49,099 nucleotides of DNA from Pseudomonadota bacterium (lineage in GTDB: Bacteria > Pseudomonadota > Gammaproteobacteria > Burkholderiales > Chitinibacteraceae): assembly GCA_018261735.1 (NCBI GenBank), contig JAGTRM010000030.1:1-49099 (forward strand), in the 5' to 3' direction. The notes under the pieces are model-generated. The model made no database searches, was not told where the DNA came from, and was given only the letters and a program-made list of their open reading frames with translations. The position numbers and the translations under genes are program-made. Shown here piece after piece: positions 42,768-49,099 of the stretch (position 1 is its first letter; each line of letters opens with the position of its first letter).

Positions 42768-44330
42768 TTAGTGGCGGAAGTGGCGCACGCCGGTTACCAC
42801 CATCGCAATGCCATGCTCGTCCGCTGCGGCAATCACTTCCTCGTCGCGCATCGAACCGCCCGGCTGGATGATGGCGGAAACGCCGTTTTCGGCGATCACG
42901 TCCACGCCGTCGCGGAACGGGAAGAAGGCATCCGACGCGCAGACCGAACCACGCAGGTCGAGACCGGCATTCTTGGCCTTGATCGCGGCGATCTTGGTCG
43001 AATCGACGCGGCTCATCTGACCGGCACCTACGCCGAGCGTCTGGCCCTTGCCACAGAAGACAATCGCGTTGGATTTGACGAACTTGGCCACATTCCAGGC
43101 GAACAGCATATCTTTCAACTGAGCTTCGGTCGGCTGCAGCTTGGTCACCACCTTGAGATCGGACAGCTTGAGAATGTGCGAATCCGGTGTTTGCACCAGC
43201 AGGCCGCCGCCGACGCGCTTCACGTCGAAGCGGTTGCTGCCGGACTCGCACGGAACTTCCAGCACGCGCACGTTCTGCTTCTTGGTCAGCAACTCGAGGG
43301 CAGCCGGGGTATAACCCGGCGCGATCAGCACTTCGAGGAATTGCTTGGCCACGGCTTCGACCGTATCTTCGTCAACGATCTGGTTGAACGCGATGATCCC
43401 GCCAAAGGCACTGGTCGCATCCGTGGCAAACGCCAGACGATAGGCGCTGTAGCTATCCTTGGCGACGGCCACACCGCAGGGATTGGCATGCTTGACGATC
43501 ACGCAGGCCGGCTCATCGAACTGCTTCACGCATTCCCAGGCCGCATCGGCATCGGCGATGTTGTTGTAGGAGAGTTCCTTGCCCTGGATCTGCTTGTAGG
43601 AAGCGAGGCTGCCAACGGCCGGATCCAGATCGCGGTAGAACGCGGCGGACTGGTGCGGGTTTTCGCCGTAGCGCATGTCCTGAACCTTGACGAACTGCAG
43701 GTTGAGGCGCTGCGGATAGGCTTGCTTTTCGCCGCTGTCGGCCAGCGCGGTCAGGTAGTTGGAGATCGCTCCATCGTAGGCAGCGGTATGGCTGAAGGCT
43801 TTCTTGGCCAGCTCGCGCCGGGTCGCCAGCGTCAGAGCACCGGCATTGGCTTTCATTTCCGCGATCAGCGGCGCGTAATCGGCCACATCGGTCACGATCG
43901 CCACGTGGGCATGATTCTTGGCCGCGGAACGCACCATGGCCGGTCCGCCGATATCGATGTTTTCGATGGCATCCTCGAACGAGCAATCCGGTTTGGCGAT
44001 GGTCGCCTCGAACGGATACAGGTTCACGCATACCAGATCGATATTGCCGATGCCGTGCTCGGCCATTTTGGCAACATGCGAAGGCAAGTCGCGCCGGCCC
44101 AGAATGCCGCCATGGATTTTGGGATGCAGCGTTTTCACGCGGCCATCCAGCATTTCCGGAAAGCCGGTGTAATCGGCCACCTCGATCGTCGGGATTCCCT
44201 TTTCTGCCAGCAGTTTCGCAGTGCCGCCGGTGGAAAGAATCTCGACGCCACTATCCGCAAGGGCTTGGGCGAATTCAAGGATACCGTTCTTGTCGGAGAC
44301 GCTGATCAGCGCGCGGGTGATTTTGCTCAT
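42768..44330 (-). CDS. purH: Bifunctional AICAR transformylase / IMP cyclohydrolase PurH
   Basis: A 520-residue protein. The N-terminal IMP cyclohydrolase domain (about 1-200) has [19 protein letters not shown] and [14 protein letters not shown] motifs. The C-terminal formyltransferase has [13 protein letters not shown] and [18 protein letters not shown]. It catalyses the last two purine steps to IMP. It lies between fis and purD, in the usual betaproteobacterial block. The start at 44330 matches the family's [13 protein letters not shown]. Confidence 0.95.
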   Translation of the reverse strand: MSKITRALISVSDKNGILEFAQALADSGVEILSTGGTAKLLAEKGIPTIEVADYTGFPEMLDGRVKTLHPKIHGGILGRRDLPSHVAKMAEHGIGNIDLVCVNLYPFEATIAKPDCSFEDAIENIDIGGPAMVRSAAKNHAHVAIVTDVADYAPLIAEMKANAGALTLATRRELAKKAFSHTAAYDGAISNYLTALADSGEKQAYPQRLNLQFVKVQDMRYGENPHQSAAFYRDLDPAVGSLASYKQIQGKELSYNNIADADAAWECVKQFDEPACVIVKHANPCGVAVAKDSYSAYRLAFATDATSAFGGIIAFNQIVDEDTVEAVAKQFLEVLIAPGYTPAALELLTKKQNVRVLEVPCESGSNRFDVKRVGGGLLVQTPDSHILKLSDLKVVTKLQPTEAQLKDMLFAWNVAKFVKSNAIVFCGKGQTLGVGAGQMSRVDSTKIAAIKAKNAGLDLRGSVCASDAFFPFRDGVDVIAENGVSAIIQPGGSMRDEEVIAAADEHGIAMVVTGVRHFRH

Positions 44331-44500
44331 TCCAAATATCCATTTCATAATCAAGATGAAGGGGCGAACGCATTCGCCCCTGGCTGCCGAAAAACACTCC
44401 CCCAAACCGGCAACTCAGGCTTGACCCGATACCGCCCTGCTCGCGGGGTTAAATCCATTCATGTGCGTTATTTAATACAGGCACAGAAAATCGCCCAAAC

Positions 44501-44740
44501 TCACAACAAGCCATAGGTCTGCAACTTCTTGCGCAACGTATTACGATTGATACCCAGCATGTCCGCCGCCTTGGTCTGGTTTCCATCAACCCGCGAGAGC
44601 ACCGAGACAAGCAGGGGTTTTTCCACGCGCGCCAGGACCATGTCATACAACGCACACGGAGCTTCGCCATCCAGATCGAAGAAATACTGTTCCAGCGCTG
44701 CATCGATCGCATTGGCAACCTGATCGCACGAATTATTCAT
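44501..44740 (-). CDS. fis: Fis family nucleoid-associated protein
   Basis: A 79-residue Fis. The C-terminal helix-turn-helix ADMLGINRNTLRKKLQTYGLL is diagnostic. The N-terminal part is short (no beta-hairpin activating arm), as in betaproteobacterial Fis. It bends DNA at rRNA and tRNA promoters and many others. It is preceded by dusB as in most proteobacteria, with 28 bases between. AAAGGAG gives a strong start at 44740. Confidence 0.95.
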   Translation of the reverse strand: MNNSCDQVANAIDAALEQYFFDLDGEAPCALYDMVLARVEKPLLVSVLSRVDGNQTKAADMLGINRNTLRKKLQTYGLL

Positions 44741-44768
44741 GTCCCACTCCTTTGGGTAATTGTTGTTC

Positions 44769-45761
44769 TTAGGCCTGAGCAACCGTCTGCGCCGCCATGG
44801 CCAGTCCATCAAAATAATCCGTGACTGCGCCCAGCTGTTGCGCCGTGCTTTCCAACGCATACATGCGGCTACGAAACTCGTTGCTTCCGGTCAGACCGCG
44901 CGTCGTCCAGGCGATATGCTTGCGCGCAATGCGGCACCCGGAATACTCGCCGTAGAAATCGTACAGCGCTTCCAGGTGGGCGAGCATCGTGCTGCGTACT
45001 TCGTCCAGAGCCGGCGGGGCCAGCTCTTCGCCCGTCGCCAGATAATGCGCGATCTCGCGAAACAGCCAGGGTCGCCCCTGCGCCGCGCGGCCAACCATGA
45101 TCGCATCCGCCCCGGTGGCGTCGAGCACAACCTTGGCTTTTTGCGGGCTATCGATATCGCCATTGGCAATCACCGGAATGCGCACCGCCTGTTTCACTGC
45201 ACGGATCAACTCATAGCGCGCGCTGCCGTTGTACATGTCTTCACGGGTACGGCCATGCACCGCGATCGCGGCGATGCCAGATTCCTCGGCCAGCCTGGCC
45301 ACGCGCAGGATGTTTTCCTCGCCATTGCTGAACCCGAGCCGGGTTTTCAAGGTTACGGGGACATCCACCGCCCCAACCACCTCAGACAAAATTGCCGCGA
45401 CCAGTTTTTCATCCTGCAGCAGCGCGGAGCCAGCCAGCTTGTTGCACACTTTCTTGGCCGGGCAACCCATATTGATGTCAATGATCTGCGCACCAGCTTC
45501 GACATTATAGCGAGCTGCAGCCGCTAATTCCTGCGGATTTGAACCGGCAATCTGCACGGCAATCGGTGCCGTTTCACCATCAAAATCCGACCGGCGCAAA
45601 GTCTTTTTCGACAAGCGCAGGGATTTATCCGCAGTAATCATTTCGGAAACCGCATGACCCGCGCCAAAGCGTCGGCACAGCATGCGAAACGGGCGATCGG
45701 TCACACCCGCCATCGGTGCGACGATCAAGTTATTGGCAAGCACATAGGGGCCGATCTGCAT
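44769..45761 (-). CDS. dusB: tRNA-dihydrouridine synthase DusB
   Basis: A 330-residue FMN enzyme with the Dus signatures APMAGVTDRPFRMLCRRFGA, INMGCPAKKVCNK (catalytic Cys), VHGRTREDMYNGSARY and NGDIDSPQKA. It reduces uridine 17/20-region bases in tRNA D-loops. It is the first gene of the dusB-fis transcript, the standard proteobacterial arrangement that controls Fis level. Confidence 0.95.
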   Translation of the reverse strand: MQIGPYVLANNLIVAPMAGVTDRPFRMLCRRFGAGHAVSEMITADKSLRLSKKTLRRSDFDGETAPIAVQIAGSNPQELAAAARYNVEAGAQIIDINMGCPAKKVCNKLAGSALLQDEKLVAAILSEVVGAVDVPVTLKTRLGFSNGEENILRVARLAEESGIAAIAVHGRTREDMYNGSARYELIRAVKQAVRIPVIANGDIDSPQKAKVVLDATGADAIMVGRAAQGRPWLFREIAHYLATGEELAPPALDEVRSTMLAHLEALYDFYGEYSGCRIARKHIAWTTRGLTGSNEFRSRMYALESTAQQLGAVTDYFDGLAMAAQTVAQA

Positions 45762-46056
45762 GTCAAACAGGAAACCGCAACTTCCGAAAGGGCGCGAATT
45801 GTAACGCCTGCCTAAATTTTAAGCAACCCGCTTTGGTTAAATGACGTAAAGGACTATCCCTGACAAACATTTGACCTCCTCGCTTCCCGCGTTGGCGTGC
45901 AATGCAAAAACCCCGGCTTTCGGAAAAGACGGGGTTTCAGGCTACCTGCCAAGTGATCGTGGCACATGGAAAGCCAGCGACTTATGCTGTCTTGTGAGCG
46001 ATTTCCACCCCACCTTCTCCTTGAGCTGGCGGGGCATCAGTAATCCAGCAATAGAA
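45762..46056. other. Intergenic region between dusB and ogl
   Basis: 295 bases. It holds the ogl terminator (45906-45937) and probably the dusB promoter. No gene is seen. Confidence 0.5.
45906..45937 (-). terminator. Terminator of the oligogalacturonate lyase gene
   Basis: AAACCCCG pairs with CGGGGTTT (45908-45915 with 45930-45937) around a 14-base loop. The minus strand continues TT after the stem, giving a short T run. Confidence 0.7.
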
Positions 46057-47211
46057 TCAAGCCGGCAAATCTGCCAGATACAACGCAGGCTCGCCCTCAA
46101 AATCACTGGTAAACAACACACGTTTGTCATCCGGCGTGAACGACGGATGCGGGTGGGTCACCTGGCGGTTGTTGCGGTAAACCTTCCACGAACTGTTATG
46201 GCTAACTACAGGCTTGCAGGTCTTGGCGGCCACATCGAACACGTAGATAAACGGATCGTTTTCCACCTTGTGCGCACTGGTATCGCTGACATCGACCGGC
46301 GTATTGCAACCATCGCCCACCAGCAGCGTGCCGTCATAATTGCTCATCAGGTGCGAACAATGCGGCATAGTCATGATTTCCTTGTCTTCCAGCGTGACTG
46401 GGTCTGCCGCGCGGATCCAGCGCTCCTTGTGGCCCTTGACGAAGGAAACATAAATCATTTTCGAACCATCCGGCACCCAGAATTCATGCGTGCAGGCTTC
46501 GCCCTCGGCATGCGCCTTGACCTTGCGCTTGTTGCTGCCATCCTCATTGATCAGCCACATTCGTGCATCGACCAGATCATGCGGACCTTCGTGGCAAAAG
46601 GCCACGGTGTTGTCGTCGAACGGACGATAGATCGGGTGACCCATCCAGCACTTCTCGTCGAGCAACACATCTGCCTTGCCGCTGGCAATATCAATGCAGA
46701 TCAGGCGGCTGCGCGGCTGCTTGTGGTATTGCTCGGCAAATTTGGTCCAGTCCGTGAGCGGAATATAGTCCGCGTCGAACATCTCGATGCCCACCAGCTT
46801 GGTGCATGCGGAGTTTGCCACCCAGGTACCGTAACCCTTCCAGAGCTCAGGCACGGTATAAATGGTTTCTTCTTCCTGCGTATCGAGCTTCACGCGCTTG
46901 AGTTGCCGCTCGTTCTTGACATAGTAAAGATACTTGTCATCGGGCGAGAGGAAACAGCCGAAGGTATTGTCCCCGGAACCCTCGGTCAGCTGTATTGCCT
47001 CCTGCGCCTTCAAATCGAGCAGGTAGCAGTTCCAGTCATTGTCAAACCAGCCGCCGAACAACAGTTTATTGCCATCATTGGTGAAACACTTCTGATAGAA
47101 GTAGTTACGGTGGCAGGTGACATCGACTGGAGTCAGGCGAGTTACGCGGGCGCCCGTCTCTTTATCGATAAAGTCTTGAAAATTAAGATGAATCTTGTCG
47201 CCTTTGGCCAT
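46057..47211 (-). CDS. ogl: Oligogalacturonate lyase (PL22, Ogl)
   Basis: A 384-residue cytosolic beta-propeller enzyme close to the family length of 388. It carries VTCHRNYFYQKCFTNDG, the GSGDNTFGCFLSPDDKYLYYVKNE blade, HAEGEACTHEFWVPDG (metal- and substrate-binding His region) and VTHPHPSFTPDDK. Ogl splits unsaturated digalacturonate to 5-keto-4-deoxyuronate in pectin breakdown. The ATG at 47211 has AGAGG seven bases upstream. It follows the solute-binding protein gene on the same strand, linking oligogalacturonide import to cleavage. Confidence 0.94.
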   Translation of the reverse strand: MAKGDKIHLNFQDFIDKETGARVTRLTPVDVTCHRNYFYQKCFTNDGNKLLFGGWFDNDWNCYLLDLKAQEAIQLTEGSGDNTFGCFLSPDDKYLYYVKNERQLKRVKLDTQEEETIYTVPELWKGYGTWVANSACTKLVGIEMFDADYIPLTDWTKFAEQYHKQPRSRLICIDIASGKADVLLDEKCWMGHPIYRPFDDNTVAFCHEGPHDLVDARMWLINEDGSNKRKVKAHAEGEACTHEFWVPDGSKMIYVSFVKGHKERWIRAADPVTLEDKEIMTMPHCSHLMSNYDGTLLVGDGCNTPVDVSDTSAHKVENDPFIYVFDVAAKTCKPVVSHNSSWKVYRNNRQVTHPHPSFTPDDKRVLFTSDFEGEPALYLADLPA

Positions 47212-47234
47212 GGGGACCTCTTTCAAAAGTGCGT

Positions 47235-47276
47235 AAAAAAGGCAACGCCGCGATGAGACATCGTGCTGACATTGCC
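47235..47276 (-). terminator. Second terminator-like hairpin just before ogl
   Basis: On the minus strand, GGCAA pairs with TTGCC around an inner CGATG/CATCG stem, followed by six T residues (47235-47240). It ends only 23 bases before the ogl start, leaving no room for a separate promoter. Confidence 0.7.
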
Positions 47277-47283
47277 TTGGGGT

Positions 47284-47313
47284 AAAAACCGGATTGCCTG
47301 TCAGGCAATCCGG
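47284..47313 (-). terminator. Terminator after the solute-binding protein gene
   Basis: CCGGATTGCC and GGCAATCCGG form a perfect hairpin (47289-47313), with TTTTT at 47284-47288 on the minus strand, eight bases past the stop. Confidence 0.9.
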
Positions 47314-47321
47314 CTGTTTGC

Positions 47322-48605
47322 TTAGCGCAAGCGACGCAGTTGCGCGTTGGTTTCGTCAACCAGCATCTTGGCTGCTTCCTGCTCGCTGATCTTGCCCAAT
47401 GCGGCCTTTTCAAACACCTCGCGCACCCATTGCTGAATGCGGTTGTGTTCCATCAGCGGAGACGGAATGTCGATCTTCGCGGACTGGATCTGCTTCATGG
47501 CTTTCAATTCCAGATCGGTGAACTTCTTGTCCTTGAGCAGTACATCCATCTGGGTCTTGGACACCGGAGCGCCACGCACCGTACCCAGAATCTTGATCGC
47601 CTCAGCATCCGTGGTCAGGAAGTTGACAAACTTGGTGGCCAGTTCAGCATTCTTGGAGTTCTTGCTCACCGCGAACATCATGGAAGGACGACCGAAGTAA
47701 CCGGAGTTCTTGGCGCCAGGCATGGTCAGGAAATCACCCACATCGAAGGTCATGCCCTTCGGGGTGGAGAGGCGCGGCTTGAACGTCGAATCCCAGGTGT
47801 AGTTGCCAGCAAACTTGCCGCTGACCCAATCCGGCATCTGTTCGGTCTGGCGCTCGGAATCACCGCCACCCGAACTCACGCGGTACTGTTGCGTGGAGCT
47901 CGCGCCGGTAGAAACCATGCTATTGAAGAATTTGACCCAATCCAGCGCTTCCGCTTCGGTCAAAGCAACCTTCGCCTGGTTTGGGTAAATCCATGGCTTG
48001 CCGGTCTTCTGATAAATATAGGCGTGCGACATCAGAACACGGTCATACAGCTGGCCATCAAGCGGGTGATAACCCTTACCCAGTTTCTGTTCAAACACCT
48101 TGCCTGCATGCAGCAAATCATCCCAGGTCTTCGGCAACGGCAAACCGGCCTTGTCCCACATGGTCTTGTTCCACAAATAGACCCGTGCGGTATAGGAGAT
48201 AGGCACGGCATTGAGCTTGCCGTTGACCATGCCGGTCTTCCAGGCTTCACCCGTGAAGTCGTCCAACTTGATGCTGCCGCCCTTCTTCATGTCATAGAAG
48301 CCGTTGCCATCCTTGGAGAACTGGCTGATCCAGGCCCAGTTGATCTGCATGATGTCGGGTTCATTGCCACCGGCCATCTGGGTGGTCAATTTTTCCACGT
48401 AACCTGGCCAGCCGCTGTATTCACCTTTGATCGTGACGCCCGGATTCTTGGCTTCAAATGCCTTGATCGCTTTCAGCGTGGCTTCGTGCCGCTCTCCGCC
48501 GCCCCACCAGGCAAAACGCATGGTTACGTCCGCAGCCATCGCCCCCTGGGCAATCAAGCCAATCGCAAGAGTAACGCCCGTCAGTTTTTTCATCATGGGT
48601 TTCAT
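47322..48605 (-). CDS. togB: ABC transporter substrate-binding protein, TogB-like (oligogalacturonide uptake)
   Basis: A 427-residue periplasmic binding protein with signal peptide MKPMMKKLTGVTLAIGLIAQGAMAA and a family-1 extracellular solute-binding fold (MRFAWWGGGERHEATLKAIKAFEAKNPGV, GNEPDIMQINWAWISQF). The neighbourhood (ogl downstream, sugar ABC ATPase upstream) identifies oligogalacturonides as the likely ligand, as for TogB of Erwinia/Dickeya. AGGAGAAGG precedes the ATG. Two terminator-like hairpins separate it from ogl. The symbol rests on both sequence and context. Confidence 0.88.
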   Translation of the reverse strand: MKPMMKKLTGVTLAIGLIAQGAMAADVTMRFAWWGGGERHEATLKAIKAFEAKNPGVTIKGEYSGWPGYVEKLTTQMAGGNEPDIMQINWAWISQFSKDGNGFYDMKKGGSIKLDDFTGEAWKTGMVNGKLNAVPISYTARVYLWNKTMWDKAGLPLPKTWDDLLHAGKVFEQKLGKGYHPLDGQLYDRVLMSHAYIYQKTGKPWIYPNQAKVALTEAEALDWVKFFNSMVSTGASSTQQYRVSSGGGDSERQTEQMPDWVSGKFAGNYTWDSTFKPRLSTPKGMTFDVGDFLTMPGAKNSGYFGRPSMMFAVSKNSKNAELATKFVNFLTTDAEAIKILGTVRGAPVSKTQMDVLLKDKKFTDLELKAMKQIQSAKIDIPSPLMEHNRIQQWVREVFEKAALGKISEQEAAKMLVDETNAQLRRLR

Positions 48606-48654
48606 CAGTCCTTCTCCTAGGTTCTGGTTCTTGGTTGGATACTGCTATTGCAAC

Positions 48655-49098
48655 TTACAACGAAATATTAACGTTCGTTTCCACATCAAAGATATGGCAG
48701 TGCTCCATGCGCGGGCAGAAGTCGTACATCTCGCCGCGCTTCTTCTGGAAGATCTCGCGCAGCGTGTCCGCTTCCATCCGTGCCGTGAACGGCACTTCGC
48801 CGATCTCGAAATAGGCGAACACTTCGTGCCCCATGTGCTCGACGATGCGCATGCGCCCCGGCACGGTGGTCGTGGCGCCGGGCAGCGTCTCGCGCGAGCC
48901 GATGTGCTCGGGGCGGATGCCGAACTTCACCTTCTTGCCCACGTAGCCGCGTACCTTGTCGGCCTTCTCGGCCGGCAGCGGCAGGATATGGCCGCCAATG
49001 CTCACGCCCAGCCCGGCGCCGTCCTGCACGATCTCGGCATCGTTGATGTTCATTTCCGGCGAGCCGATGAAGCCCGCGACAAAGGTGTTGGCCGGCTT
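48655..49098 (-). CDS. Sugar ABC transporter ATPase (MalK/UgpC/TogA-like), C-terminal part
   Basis: Only the last 148 codons are in the window; the N-terminal nucleotide-binding domain lies beyond the edge. The visible part is KPANTFVAGFIGSPEMN followed by TOBE-type beta domains (VKFGIRPEHIGSRE, VEHMGHEVFAYFEIGEVPFTARM). This is the regulatory tail typical of CUT1 sugar importers. It precedes the TogB-like gene by 49 bases, so it is likely TogA of the oligogalacturonide system. The start is not visible. Confidence 0.88.
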   Translation of the reverse strand, partial: KPANTFVAGFIGSPEMNINDAEIVQDGAGLGVSIGGHILPLPAEKADKVRGYVGKKVKFGIRPEHIGSRETLPGATTTVPGRMRIVEHMGHEVFAYFEIGEVPFTARMEADTLREIFQKKRGEMYDFCPRMEHCHIFDVETNVNISL

Positions 49099-49099
49099 G

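Noticed and set aside
42618..44516. 632-codon plus-strand frame opposite purH
   Set aside because: Antisense shadow of a well-recognised PurH; His/Arg-rich composition.
47340..48620. 426-codon plus-strand frame opposite the TogB-like gene
   Set aside because: Antisense shadow; the minus-strand frame has a signal peptide, ribosome site and solute-binding fold.

Overview
The window is about 49 kb of a high-GC, Gram-negative chromosome, most likely a betaproteobacterium. The evidence for that is the dusB-fis-purH-purD block, the MutT/ThiE fusion gene, the rsmJ, plsY, smpB, folB and yciB-bolA-ppiC housekeeping pieces, a short 4.5S-type SRP RNA, the NodI/NodJ-type ABC exporter pair and the betaproteobacterial style of the tRNAs. 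I cannot name the genus. Genes for pectin breakdown (oligogalacturonate lyase with a Tog-like uptake system) and a GH115-type enzyme suggest growth on plant cell-wall sugars.

Layout. 1-4372: surface and secreted proteins on the minus strand (the N-terminal 1,116 residues of a repetitive DUF4347/Bap-like adhesin, and a secreted tail-collar protein), followed by an AT-rich gap. 4980-12293: a GH115-like enzyme, an FtsH-like membrane protease, two YeeE/YedE half-transporters, and, divergent from them, a CoA-disulfide-reductase/rhodanese fusion. 12424-12661: tRNA-Asn, tRNA-Gly and tRNA-Thr. 13060-15971: NodI/NodJ ABC exporter, DUF1993 protein and a TudS/DUF523 iron-sulfur protein. 16256-20232: a compact three-gene operon encoding a caspase-like lipoprotein, a CHASE2 membrane sensor without an output domain, and a small exported protein. 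20862-22657: a unit bounded by imperfect terminal inverted repeats and carrying iterated 18-bp repeats. It holds a DnaQ-like exonuclease and a GST-like gene but no transposase, and it sits beside a tRNA with anticodon CAT. 22809-37150: mostly housekeeping and envelope genes. 37221-39243: feoAB iron uptake with a Fur box. 39401-41265: AraC regulator divergent from an SBF-type transporter. 41312-45761: purD, purH, fis, dusB. 46057-49099: oligogalacturonate lyase, solute-binding protein and the end of an ABC ATPase.

How they work together. The YeeE pair and the CoADR-rhodanese probably handle reduced or reactive sulfur. The pectin genes import and cleave oligogalacturonides. dusB-fis and purH-purD form the usual tRNA-modification/nucleoid-protein and purine blocks. 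The caspase-CHASE2-exported-protein operon has the look of an uncharacterised envelope stress or signalling device. It is the strongest candidate here for an undescribed system. The adjacent inverted-repeat-bounded cargo unit is the second.
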